Shown: positions 1-6,813 of the stretch, piece after piece
Layout of the letters: every line of letters starts with the position of its first letter
Position numbering within the stretch: the stretch's first letter is position 1
Source: Desulfamplus sp.
Lineage (GTDB): Bacteria; Desulfobacterota; Desulfobacteria; Desulfobacterales; Desulfobacteraceae
Direction: 5' to 3'
NCBI GenBank assembly: GCA_015232935.1
Contig: JADFYT010000077.1
Coordinates: 1-9,300, forward strand
Length of the DNA: 9,300 bases
The notes under the pieces: generated by a model
The model's input: only the letters and a program-made list of their open reading frames with translations
Databases searched by the model: none
Told to the model about the DNA's origin: nothing
Made by a program: the position numbers and the translations under genes

Positions 1-442
1 AAAGGGATTTAATTTTGAAGGAGGATACAATGTAAGCCCTGAGTTTGGCTCTCTTCTTCTTGGACTTGTTCTCTATACATCAGCTTTTGTTGCCGAAATT
101 GTAAGGGCTGGAATCCAGTCAATCTCCAAAGGGCAGCGAGAAGCGGCTGAATCTCTTGGTTTAAGACCAATATTTGTCATGAACCTGGTTATTCTTCCCC
201 AGGCTCTCAGGGTGATTATCCCGCCTCTTACAAGTCAGTTGCTCAATCTTACTAAAAACAGCTCTCTTGCTGTGGCTATTGGCTATCCTGATTTTGTATC
301 AATATCAAATACAACTATAAGTCAGACCGGCCAGGCAATTGAGGGTGTTGCCCTTATCATGATAATGTATTTAACCATAAGCCTTTTAACCTCGCTTTTT
401 ATGAACTGGTATAATTCTAAAATGGCACTTGTTGAAAGATAA
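1..442 (+). CDS. aapQ: AapQ-like amino acid ABC transporter permease, C-terminal part
   Basis: The gene enters from the left edge, and frame 2 is open from base 2 to the TAA at 440-442, giving 146 visible residues. It belongs to the HisM/GlnP-type inner-membrane permeases of polar amino acid importers. The diagnostic EAA loop, which docks on the ATPase, is visible as EAAESLGL followed by the VILPQALRVIIPP stretch (about nt 146-225). A preceding segment reads TSAFVAEIVRAGIQSISKGQ, which is typical of the family. Two hydrophobic segments follow the loop, and the protein ends in a short charged tail. The downstream AapM-like permease and AapP-like ATPase make the AapQ/BztB subfamily the best fit; a generic GlnP-type permease is the alternative. 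The start and N-terminal membrane segments lie outside the window, so subfamily assignment rests mainly on context. Confidence 0.88.
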   Translation, partial: KGFNFEGGYNVSPEFGSLLLGLVLYTSAFVAEIVRAGIQSISKGQREAAESLGLRPIFVMNLVILPQALRVIIPPLTSQLLNLTKNSSLAVAIGYPDFVSISNTTISQTGQAIEGVALIMIMYLTISLLTSLFMNWYNSKMALVER

Positions 443-501
443 AGGCAAACGTTGTAAATTTTTTCAAGATGATAACGGAAAATCTCAGGAAAATCACTGC
501 T

Positions 502-1602
502 ATGAAAAATGAAGCTCAAACTTTCAAAACTGACGTGTTAAGACCCCCTGTCACGGAAACAGGTGTGATTGGATGGCTTAAATCAAATCTTTTCAACACT
601 CCTCTTAATACTGTTCTGACCATCTTGATACTGCTGGCTTTTTATCAGCTTTTACCCCCTGTTATCAAATGGGCATTTACCGACAGTGTCTGGTTCGGGC
701 CATCTTCTGGCTGTCAACCGGGAGAAGGGGCATGCTGGGCATATATTCCTGCAAATATAAGGTTTGTTATTTTTGGCCTGTTTCCCGCTGAGGAGCAATG
801 GCGTGGATTGCTTGCCATGCTTATAATGGTAGGCACTGTTGTTTACAGCCGCAAGAGAGACAGGTGGAACATATCTCTTGCATATGTATGGACTGGCAGC
901 ATTATTGTGGTGGCGATTCTGCTTCTTGGAGGGATTTTTGGACTTGCTCCTGTTGAGAGTACCCAATGGGGTGGCCTTCTTCTGACCCTGATGCTCTCTG
1001 TGGTGGGCATGACAGCCGCATATCCTCTGGGGGTTGTTCTCGCTCTGGCAAGACGTTCGCAAATGCCCACAATAAGAACCATAGCTGTTGTATATATCGA
1101 GATGATCCGCGGTGTTCCTTTGATCAGCATGCTTTTCATGTCTGCTGTCATGTTTCCGCTTTTTCTTCCTGAAGGGGTGACAATAAATAAAATTTTCAGG
1201 GCTCAGGTTGCCATTATCATGTTTACAGCAGCCTATATCGCAGAGGTGGTAAGAGGCGGTCTTCAGGCCATGCCAAAAGGTCAATATGAGGCGGCGGAAT
1301 CCATGGGCCTTAATTATTTCCAGATGATGAGACTGGTAATTCTTCCTCAGGCACTCAAAATTGTAATCCCGCCGACAGTCGGGATTCTTGTTTCAGCATT
1401 CAAGGATACATCTCTGGTAGCTATCATCTCTCTTTATGACCTGTTAAAAACCTGCCAGTCAACGCTGTCAGATCCAAGATGGATGGCATTTAGCACAGAG
1501 GCCTTTATTTTTATTGCCATGATATATTTTGTCTTCTGTTATGCCATGTCAAGTTACTCAAGGCGGCTTGAACAGGAACTCGGTGCTGGTCAGTCTCATT
1601 AA
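502..1602 (+). CDS. aapM: AapM/BztC-like amino acid ABC transporter permease
   Basis: This is the second inner-membrane permease of a general or polar L-amino acid importer. It has the long AapM/BztC architecture: an N-terminal membrane segment (LNTVLTILILLAFYQLLPP), a periplasmic-type section with the GACWAYI and EEQWRG signatures, then the core permease domain. The EAA loop reads EAAESMGL followed by RLVILPQALKIVIPP (about nt 1288-1374). Several hydrophobic spans follow, ending in a basic and acidic tail. From the ATG at 502 the protein is 366 residues. An in-frame ATG at 469 would add 11 residues, but it has no clear ribosome site, whereas AGGA at 488-491 suits 502. The gap to the preceding permease stop is about 60 bp and the ATPase follows 167 bp later, so the three are probably one operon. 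Substrate range cannot be read from the sequence. Confidence 0.9.
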   Translation: MKNEAQTFKTDVLRPPVTETGVIGWLKSNLFNTPLNTVLTILILLAFYQLLPPVIKWAFTDSVWFGPSSGCQPGEGACWAYIPANIRFVIFGLFPAEEQWRGLLAMLIMVGTVVYSRKRDRWNISLAYVWTGSIIVVAILLLGGIFGLAPVESTQWGGLLLTLMLSVVGMTAAYPLGVVLALARRSQMPTIRTIAVVYIEMIRGVPLISMLFMSAVMFPLFLPEGVTINKIFRAQVAIIMFTAAYIAEVVRGGLQAMPKGQYEAAESMGLNYFQMMRLVILPQALKIVIPPTVGILVSAFKDTSLVAIISLYDLLKTCQSTLSDPRWMAFSTEAFIFIAMIYFVFCYAMSSYSRRLEQELGAGQSH

Positions 1603-1617
1603 GCTGGTATTACCATA

Positions 1618-1653
1618 TTCGGGGGAACAATAACGTTCGGGGGAACAATAACG
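1618..1653 (+). repeat. Two perfect 18-bp direct repeats
   Basis: The unit TTCGGGGGAACAATAACG occurs twice back to back (1618-1635 and 1636-1653) with no mismatch, between the permease stop and the ATPase start. Each unit ends in TAACG, and GTTC-GGGG-GAAC can form a small 4-bp hairpin at 1635-1646. The length is a multiple of three, and the frame of the downstream ATPase stays open across it. A role is not evident; it may be a slippage product. Confidence 0.9.
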
Positions 1654-1712
1654 GGTCTGTGATGACTTTGGTCATCCATGCCGGCAGACAAACAACATTT
1701 GGAATCAACGCT

Positions 1713-1766
1713 CAGACCATGGACACAAACACACAGATGGACATAAACTCACAGATGGATAGAGGC
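1713..1766 (+). repeat. Three degenerate 18-bp direct repeats upstream of the ATPase start
   Basis: Three adjacent 18-bp units (1713-1730, 1731-1748, 1749-1766) share a core resembling ACAGATGGACATAAAC. The last has diverged into the stretch just before the favoured ATPase start at 1770. If the longer start near 1659 is used, the units encode repeated TxMD/SQMD segments in an N-terminal extension. The repeat is judged by eye; the first unit differs by several bases. Confidence 0.6.
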
Positions 1767-1769
1767 AAA

Positions 1770-2519
1770 ATGAACATTAACAAAGAAGATCATATAATCA
1801 AGATAAAAAACATGCACAAATGGTATGGTGAATTCCATGTTCTCAATGATATTAATCTCAATGTTAGCAAAGGAGAGATAATTGTTATATGCGGACCTTC
1901 AGGCTCAGGAAAATCCACGCTCATACGATGTATTAACCGGCTTGAACAGCATCAAAAGGGCAGCATCAACGTGGATGGAATAGAGCTTACAGACAATCTC
2001 AAGAATATTGAGAAGGTTCGTACAGAGGTGAGCATGGTGTTTCAGCATTTCAACCTTTTCCCCCATCTGACCATTCTTGAAAATCTTACATTAGGCCCGA
2101 TCTGGGTAAGAAAAATGCCCAAGAAAAAAGCTGAGGATATCGCAATGGAGTATCTTAACAAGGTTCAGATCGCTGAGCAGGCAAAAAAATACCCGGGACA
2201 GCTCTCAGGAGGACAGCAGCAGCGGGTTGCCATTGCCCGAAGCCTTTGCATGCAACCGAGAATAATGCTCTTTGATGAACCTACATCAGCTCTTGATCCT
2301 GAAATGGTCAAAGAGGTTCTTGATGTTATAATATCCCTTGCTGAAGAGGGTATGACCATGCTGGTTGTCACCCATGAGATGGGTTTCGCAAAATCAGTGG
2401 CTCACAGGGTCATTTTTATGGATGGAGGGATGATAATTGAGGAAAACAATCCGGAAGATTTCTTCTCAAATCCTCAGAATGAAAGGACAAAACTCTTTTT
2501 GAGCCAGATTCTTTATTAA
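1770..2519 (+). CDS. aapP: AapP/GlnQ-like amino acid ABC transporter ATPase
   Basis: This is the cytoplasmic ATP-binding subunit that powers the neighbouring permeases. From the ATG at 1770 it has 249 residues, the usual length. All ABC motifs are intact: an A-loop region NMHKWYGEFHVL, Walker A GPSGSGKST (residues 42-50), Q-loop VFQHFNLFPHLT, signature LSGGQQQR (145-152), Walker B IMLFDEP (165-171) followed by TSALDPEM, and the switch histidine in THEMGFA (H202). The start at 1770 is chosen because homologues begin just before the strand leading into HKWYG, and AGAGG lies at 1761-1765. In-frame GTG and ATG codons at 1659 and 1662 would add 36-37 residues, largely repeat-derived and unlike the family. 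The close GlnQ/HisP family would look almost the same; the AapQM context favours AapP. Confidence 0.93.
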   Translation: MNINKEDHIIKIKNMHKWYGEFHVLNDINLNVSKGEIIVICGPSGSGKSTLIRCINRLEQHQKGSINVDGIELTDNLKNIEKVRTEVSMVFQHFNLFPHLTILENLTLGPIWVRKMPKKKAEDIAMEYLNKVQIAEQAKKYPGQLSGGQQQRVAIARSLCMQPRIMLFDEPTSALDPEMVKEVLDVIISLAEEGMTMLVVTHEMGFAKSVAHRVIFMDGGMIIEENNPEDFFSNPQNERTKLFLSQILY

Positions 2520-2544
2520 TTGACTAACTGCTCCATTTTTTTAC

Positions 2545-2571
2545 TCATTCTTACCCATCAAGTGTGAATGA
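2545..2571 (+). terminator. Hairpin after the ATPase gene, possible transcript end
   Basis: TCATTC (2545-2550) pairs with GAATGA (2566-2571). Further partial pairing of TTAC with GTGT, including one mismatch and one GU pair, leaves a 7-base loop. It lies 26 bp past the stop of the amino acid transporter operon. The T-run precedes the stem rather than following it, so it is not a canonical intrinsic terminator. It could instead protect the transcript's 3' end. Confidence 0.3.
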
Positions 2572-2619
2572 TGAAAAATTCCTATTCTTGAGAAGTGTCC
2601 CTGAAAAGAAATATCTTTA

Positions 2620-2648
2620 TTGAAACTTGTGCACATTAGGTATATTAT
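2620..2648 (+). promoter_or_regulatory. Candidate sigma70 promoter for the CNNM-aro cluster
   Basis: TTGAAA (2620-2625) and TATTAT (2643-2648) are separated by 17 bp, close to the consensus for a housekeeping promoter. The 318-bp gap (2520-2837) between two same-strand clusters is the natural place for one. It would give a leader of roughly 180 nt before the start at 2838. An 8-bp inverted repeat, CTTGTGCA (2626-2633) and TGCACAAG (2679-2686), straddles the -10 element and could be an operator. AT-rich DNA gives such matches by chance, so this is tentative. Confidence 0.35.
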
Positions 2649-2708
2649 TAGGAACAGTGTTATTGGTTTTGTGTTAAATGCACAAGCATTGCTTCTTTTA
2701 AGTTGATA

Positions 2709-2728
2709 TTGTCGGGCGTTGTCGGGTG
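2709..2728 (+). repeat. Two 10-bp direct repeats in the leader of the CNNM gene
   Basis: TTGTCGGGCG (2709-2718) is followed directly by TTGTCGGGTG (2719-2728), differing at one position. It lies in the non-coding leader about 110 bp before the CNNM start and is one of several short tandem duplications in the window. Confidence 0.75.
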
Positions 2729-2739
2729 AAGTTTCACTC

Positions 2740-2763
2740 TATTGAATGCTTCAATAATTTTTT
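2740..2763 (+). promoter_or_regulatory. Leader hairpin with T-run, possible weak terminator or attenuator
   Basis: TATTGAA (2740-2746) and TTCAATA (2750-2756) form a perfect 7-bp stem with a TGC loop, followed directly by ATTTTTT (2757-2763). A small inverted repeat, GTGAA-GT-TTCAC, lies just upstream. The shape is that of an intrinsic terminator, but the stem is AT-rich and weak. It lies between the candidate promoter and the CNNM start, so it could act as an attenuator, or mark the end of an unrelated transcript. No riboswitch fold was recognised in this leader. Confidence 0.3.
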
Positions 2764-2837
2764 GCCAGACTGTCAAACCTTGAGAGAGCAGTGATTGTAG
2801 TAATTATTTATAAAAATGAGGTAAACAAACTTTTTTT

Positions 2838-4253
2838 ATGTCACTTAATGTGATTCTGCTTGTAATATGTCTTTTATTGTCAGGCTTCTTTTCATCCGCG
2901 GAAACGTCACTATTCTCCATCAGTAAGATAAAAGCTCTTCACCTTGCAAAGGAAGGAAGAAAAACTGATCAACTCATTTGCAAAATGAAGGGGGAACCCC
3001 ACAGACTTCTCTCTACCATTTTAATTGGCAACAATATTGTCAATATTGGTGCGTCTTCATTGGCAACGGCTATTGCGATGGATTTTTTTCAATCCAATGC
3101 CGTGGGGATTGCAACTGGTGTCATGACAATTCTTGTTCTCATATTTGGTGAGATATTTCCAAAATCATTTGCTGCCCAGAATAAAATATTTGTGGCAAGA
3201 TTTGTTATCTTTCCTCTTTTTTGGCTCTCCAGACTTTTTACCCCTATTATTTTCCTGTTCAACTTTATTCCTAAAATACTTGGAAATATTGACAAATCAC
3301 CTTCAGTTACTGAGGATGAGCTTATGACAATGGTTGAGGTTGTAGAGGAGGAGGGAGAGATTAAAGAGGAGGAGAAGGAATTTATATCAAATATCTTTGA
3401 GTTTGATGATACCAGTGCTTCAGAAATAATGACCCCCAGAGCTGATATGTATGTGATTAATATTCATGACTCGATTAACATCAAGGATATTTTGAACTCA
3501 GGCTTTACGCGTATTCCTGTTATTGAAAATACGATTGATAACGTAATTGGCATATTGAATGTCAAAGACCTTTTTGCCAAGTATCATGAGAGCTGTTCAC
3601 ACAACATGGTTCCCGGCAGCGAGATGAATCCCGTTGCCAGCATCTCTGTTGATTCTGACTCCGGAATGATTCCTGGCTCTGAGATCAGCGATGAGCAAAG
3701 AACATCTGTCCAAAATGGAGATGTAGTTGGCATTGCTGTCAATGCTGTCGCTGTCAGTAATAATTCCACTAATGTCTATTATACCATAAAAGCCAGTGAT
3801 ATTGGCATTAAAGAGATTATGCGAAAACCCTTTTTTATCCCTGAATCCAAGAAACTGGATTCCCTGCTGCATGCTTTCAAGCAGATGAAAAACCATATAG
3901 GAATAGTTGTGGACGAGCATGGCGGGGTTTCAGGTATTGTAACAATGGAGGATGTTCTTGAGGAGATTGTGGGAGAGATCAGCGACGAGACTGACAGGAC
4001 AGACCCTCATATTGTAAAGCTCAACAATGATAAATGGATAGTTCTTGGCAAGACCGAGATTGAAGAGATCAACAAAAAACTGGATCTTTCAATACCGGAA
4101 TCAACTGATTACGACACATTCTCGGGTTATATTCTGGACAAGATCGGCAGAATTCCAAAGGTTGGAGAGACAATTACAATCGGGAAATATGCAGCCACTG
4201 TCAAGGAGAGAGATGGAAACAGGATCAGAACTTTTGTTTTTAAACCTTTTTGA
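2838..4253 (+). CDS. CNNM/CorC-family membrane protein with CBS pair
   Basis: This 471-residue protein has the CNNM (DUF21), CBS pair, CorC_HlyC order, a family linked to Mg2+ or divalent-cation transport. The membrane domain (residues 1 to about 150) opens with LLSGFFSSAETSLFSISK and contains IGNNIVNIGASSLATA and the conserved GEIFPKS motif. An acidic helix (160-185) leads to CBS1 (MTPRADM to GILNVKDLF, about 197-246). CBS2 starts at IMRKPFFIPESKKLD and contains VVDEHGGVSGIVTMEDVLEEIVGEI (about 327-381). The CorC_HlyC domain (about 393-470) ends in GNRIRTFVFKP. The unusual part is about 60 serine/asparagine-rich residues (252-315) between the two CBS motifs, where homologues have a short linker. 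The start at 2838 matches the usual N-terminus; GAGG at 2818-2821 is rather far upstream. It heads the cluster containing aroE, aroA and aroC. Which ion it handles is not determinable here. Confidence 0.9.
   Translation: MSLNVILLVICLLLSGFFSSAETSLFSISKIKALHLAKEGRKTDQLICKMKGEPHRLLSTILIGNNIVNIGASSLATAIAMDFFQSNAVGIATGVMTILVLIFGEIFPKSFAAQNKIFVARFVIFPLFWLSRLFTPIIFLFNFIPKILGNIDKSPSVTEDELMTMVEVVEEEGEIKEEEKEFISNIFEFDDTSASEIMTPRADMYVINIHDSINIKDILNSGFTRIPVIENTIDNVIGILNVKDLFAKYHESCSHNMVPGSEMNPVASISVDSDSGMIPGSEISDEQRTSVQNGDVVGIAVNAVAVSNNSTNVYYTIKASDIGIKEIMRKPFFIPESKKLDSLLHAFKQMKNHIGIVVDEHGGVSGIVTMEDVLEEIVGEISDETDRTDPHIVKLNNDKWIVLGKTEIEEINKKLDLSIPESTDYDTFSGYILDKIGRIPKVGETITIGKYAATVKERDGNRIRTFVFKPF
3606..3725 (+). 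repeat. Degenerate 60-bp tandem repeat inside the CBS linker insertion
   Basis: Residues 257-276 and 277-296 of the CNNM protein begin MVPGSEM and MIPGSEI, exactly 60 nt apart. An SV pair also recurs at the same offset within each unit. The rest of the units has diverged, so this is either an old 20-residue duplication or a coincidental motif recurrence. Confidence 0.4.
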
Positions 4254-4328
4254 TTGCTCAGGGGTAGCCCTAGCCCCCAACCAGGAAGCCACGTCCGTTT
4301 AAAAGAGAATGATTTCAGAGAAAAAATT

Positions 4329-5165
4329 ATGTTTACAGCAACAACCAGCATGTATTGTATTTTTGGAAAGCCGGTAAGCCACTCCATGAGTCCGCTTGTA
4401 CACAATATATTGTTTAGTCAGCTTGGCATTGATGCCGTTTATCTGGCATTTGAAATTGATGATATCAAAAAAGGTGTAGAGTCAATAAGAAGCCTTGGCA
4501 TCAAGGGAGCATCGATTACAATTCCTTTTAAGGAGGATATACTTGAGTACCTTGACTCGATTGATGATATGGCGTTACAGATTGGAGCGGTCAATACCGT
4601 GCTGAATAGGGATGGTTATCTTGTGGGATGCAATACAGATTGCTCAGGTGCGATTGAGCCACTAAAAGAGACAGCCGGTTCTGTTACCGGTAAACATGTC
4701 TGCGTTATCGGGGCAGGGGGGGCAGCAAGAGCTGTTGCCTTTGGAATGAAAAAAGAAGGATGCAGGATCACCATTGTCAATCGTTCAAAAGGGCGTGGTG
4801 AAGAACTTGCCAATCTGGTCAAAGGCAGATTTTTAACATTGTCCTCATTTAATGATTTAACAGATTTATCGAATAGTATTGATATCATAATAAACACCAC
4901 ATCTGTTGGCATGGTCCCGGATATTGACAAAAGCCCTGTAAACCCATCTGTTTTGAATGAAAAGATGACCGTAATGGATATCGTGTATAATCCATTAAAA
5001 ACAAAACTGCTTCAGGATGCTGACAATACAGGATGCAAAACTGTTGACGGCCTTGCAATGTTTATCCATCAGGGTGCTGCCCAGTTTGAACTCTTTACCG
5101 GCATAACCCCTTCCCGTCAGCTCATGCGAGAGGCAGTTCTTGAAAAAATGTCAGGGAAAAGATGA
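4329..5165 (+). CDS. aroE: Shikimate dehydrogenase (NADP+)
   Basis: AroE reduces 3-dehydroshikimate to shikimate with NADPH in the cytoplasm, in the chorismate pathway. From the ATG at 4329 it has 278 residues, a normal length. Substrate-site motifs are present: GKPVSHSMSP (residues 13-22), ITIPFKE with the catalytic lysine K68, GAVNTV with N89, and CNTDCSGA with D104. The Rossmann part shows GAGGAARA (128-135) and NRSKGRGEE (151-159), the place where NADPH-specific enzymes carry a basic residue after NR. INTTSVGM, DIVYNPLKT and DGLAMFIHQGAAQFE near the C-terminus complete the set. The frame is open back to a TTG at 4254, directly after the CNNM stop, but that 25-residue extension has no family counterpart, and AGAG at 4317-4320 suits 4329. 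It lacks the insertions seen in its neighbours. Confidence 0.96.
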   Translation: MFTATTSMYCIFGKPVSHSMSPLVHNILFSQLGIDAVYLAFEIDDIKKGVESIRSLGIKGASITIPFKEDILEYLDSIDDMALQIGAVNTVLNRDGYLVGCNTDCSGAIEPLKETAGSVTGKHVCVIGAGGAARAVAFGMKKEGCRITIVNRSKGRGEELANLVKGRFLTLSSFNDLTDLSNSIDIIINTTSVGMVPDIDKSPVNPSVLNEKMTVMDIVYNPLKTKLLQDADNTGCKTVDGLAMFIHQGAAQFELFTGITPSRQLMREAVLEKMSGKR

Positions 5166-5228
5166 AGCTGCCTCAAAATTCACTTGTTGCCCGTGAGAAA
5201 CTTAAGAATTATCTAAAACTATTAAATT

Positions 5229-6800
5229 ATGCAAAAAAGATATCTATCAATGAAATCCATAAAGACAAAAATAACTTCTGGTAAGTCCATAACGATACCG
5301 GGTTCCAAAAGCGTTTCACACAGAATGCTGATCTGTGCTTCCATGGCGGATGGCACATCTTTGATACGCAATATTCTTAAAAGCGATGACATCAACCACA
5401 CAATGTCAGCTCTTTCGAGGATGGGGGCTGATATTCAAGAACAAAGAAATGAATCAATAAATGATGAATCACTAAATAAGGGTGACCACCTGAACGAGGA
5501 TGACTCTATACAGGATGGTACTATCCGTGTAACCGGTTTCAGCGGCAGACCCAAACCTTGTGATGACGAGATATATCTTGGCAATTCAGGCACATCCATG
5601 AGGCTTCTTGCAGGCACAGCCGCACTTGGAACCACGCCGTACATATTGACAGGAGATCACAGAATGCAAGAGCGTCCCATGGGCGATCTTCTGAATGCTC
5701 TTATCATGGCTGGTGCAGATGCAACATCAAAATCTGGTAATGGAACTCCTCCTGTCATCATCAAGGGCGGTAACCTGAAACATGACAATACTATCGGCGG
5801 AACAATTACACTTGATTGCTCGCAAAGCAGTCAGTACCTGTCTGCCATGCTTATGATGGGGGCGGTTTTGCCTGAAGGGCTTCTTGTTCATCTGCCTGGC
5901 CCCACTGTGTCAGCTCCATATGTTGATCTTACAATTGATATCATGAGAAAATTTGGTGTAAATGCCGAGCGTATGGATGACAGAACCTATCGTGTTGCAG
6001 GAAAACAGACCTACCGTGCCGGTAATTTTGCCGTTGAGCCGGATCTGTCAAATGCCAGTTATTTCTGGGCTGCCGGAGCTGTTACCGGCCACATGGTAAC
6101 GGTTACCGATATCAACAAGGACTCTTTGCAGGGTGATAAAAGGCTTCTTGAAATATTCAGGCAGATGGGGTGCCAGATCGAGTATGGAGCCAACAGTATT
6201 GGTGTGCGTGGTTTTCCCGCTTTAACAGCAGTGAATGGCTCAACCGACTCAGGGCATGCCCAGCAATCATATGCAAAAGGATCAATATCCAGTCATGATA
6301 ATTGCCTTTCCAGCCATGGTAAATGTCTGAATGCTGTAGAGGTCGATATGTCAGATATTCCTGATGTGGTTCCAACTCTCGCAGTTGTGGCAGCTTTTGC
6401 AAAAGGGACTACAAAGATCGTCAATATCGAACATCTTCGTGAAAAGGAGTGCGACAGAATTTCTGTTGTCGTATCCCAGCTCAGAAAAATCGGAGTTGAT
6501 GCATCAGAAGGAAAGGACTGGCTCTCTGTGACAGGTTTATACACAGATTGCAATGATACAACAGGTAGCCACTGTGTAAAAGGATTTGCTGATAATAAAC
6601 ATCTCCATGACAAACAGCATAACGGTAGTGGTGGTCGCATTTATCATGGTGCTTTCATAGAGACATTCAATGACCACAGAATGGCAATGGCTTTTTCAAT
6701 AGCGGGCTTGAGAGTTGACGGCATTGAAATTGAGAATGAGGGGTGCGTTGCAAAATCTTTCCCAAATTACTGGGAAAAATTTGACTCTTTGGGAGTTTGA
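5229..6800 (+). CDS. aroA: EPSP synthase (3-phosphoshikimate 1-carboxyvinyltransferase) with insertions
   Basis: AroA joins phosphoenolpyruvate to shikimate-3-phosphate. Active-site motifs are complete: GSKSVSHR (K27, S28, R32), LGNSGTSMRLL (118-127), the arginine of ERPMG (R149), DCSQSSQYLSA (196-206), IPDVVP with D379, REKECDR (E407, R410), FNDHRMAM (R484) and CVAKSFPNYW (K509). At 523 residues it is about 90-100 longer than usual. The excess is three hydrophilic, D/N/S/H-rich insertions at about residues 71-96, 332-368 and 438-472, all between conserved segments and in frame, so the enzyme is probably functional. The start at 5229 lies 63 bp after aroE. An ATG at 5250 (MKSIKTKITSGKS) is an equally plausible start, and neither has a strong ribosome site. 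The leucine after MR, where E. coli has proline 101, is common enough in bacteria that no glyphosate phenotype should be read from it. Confidence 0.95.
   Translation: MQKRYLSMKSIKTKITSGKSITIPGSKSVSHRMLICASMADGTSLIRNILKSDDINHTMSALSRMGADIQEQRNESINDESLNKGDHLNEDDSIQDGTIRVTGFSGRPKPCDDEIYLGNSGTSMRLLAGTAALGTTPYILTGDHRMQERPMGDLLNALIMAGADATSKSGNGTPPVIIKGGNLKHDNTIGGTITLDCSQSSQYLSAMLMMGAVLPEGLLVHLPGPTVSAPYVDLTIDIMRKFGVNAERMDDRTYRVAGKQTYRAGNFAVEPDLSNASYFWAAGAVTGHMVTVTDINKDSLQGDKRLLEIFRQMGCQIEYGANSIGVRGFPALTAVNGSTDSGHAQQSYAKGSISSHDNCLSSHGKCLNAVEVDMSDIPDVVPTLAVVAAFAKGTTKIVNIEHLREKECDRISVVVSQLRKIGVDASEGKDWLSVTGLYTDCNDTTGSHCVKGFADNKHLHDKQHNGSGGRIYHGAFIETFNDHRMAMAFSIAGLRVDGIEIENEGCVAKSFPNYWEKFDSLGV
5448..5477 (+). 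repeat. 15-bp tandem repeat inside the first aroA insertion
   Basis: AATGAATCAATAAAT (5448-5462) is followed by GATGAATCACTAAAT (5463-5477), with two differences, encoding NESIN then DESLN at residues 74-83 of AroA. It lies in the extra segment before the IRVTGFSG strand and keeps the reading frame. Confidence 0.75.
6288..6329 (+). repeat. 21-bp tandem repeat inside the second aroA insertion
   Basis: Two adjacent 21-bp units encode SSHDNCL and SSHGKCL (AroA residues 354-360 and 361-367). They sit directly before the conserved AVEVDMSDIPD segment. Five of seven residues are identical, which points to a local in-frame duplication that has since diverged. Confidence 0.8.
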
Positions 6801-6805
6801 AGGAG
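6801..6805 (+). promoter_or_regulatory. Strong ribosome binding site for aroC
   Basis: AGGAG at 6801-6805 directly follows the aroA stop codon (6798-6800) and lies 8 bp before the ATG at 6814. It is the clearest Shine-Dalgarno in the window, fixes the aroC start, and supports cotranscription with aroA. Confidence 0.85.
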
Positions 6806-6813
6806 ATAGATAG

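Noticed and set aside
652..1284. A 210-codon minus-strand open frame opposite the AapM-like permease
   Set aside because: It lies wholly opposite a gene with clear family motifs, and its translation is His/Arg/Cys-rich with no recognisable domain; it is an antisense shadow.
1618..1766. The 18-bp repeats as a CRISPR array
   Set aside because: The units are too short and directly adjacent with no spacers, and no cas genes are present.
4261..4277. GGGG and CCCC arms just after the CNNM stop as a terminator
   Set aside because: There are only four GC pairs plus one GU around a 7-base loop, and no T-run; too weak, and placed between genes that look cotranscribed.
4254..4328. TTG start for aroE giving a 25-residue extension directly after the CNNM stop
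   Set aside because: The extension has no counterpart in shikimate dehydrogenases. The ATG at 4329 has a purine-rich site at a suitable distance and gives the normal length.
5580..5610. The leucine in LGNSGTSMRLL (E. coli proline 101 position) as a sign of glyphosate tolerance
   Set aside because: Variation here is usual among bacterial EPSP synthases; sensitivity cannot be deduced without class assignment and kinetics.
5229..6800. aroA as a frameshifted gene or a fusion with a second enzyme
   Set aside because: The frame is continuous and every EPSP synthase motif is present in order. The extra residues are three separate hydrophilic loops, not a domain.
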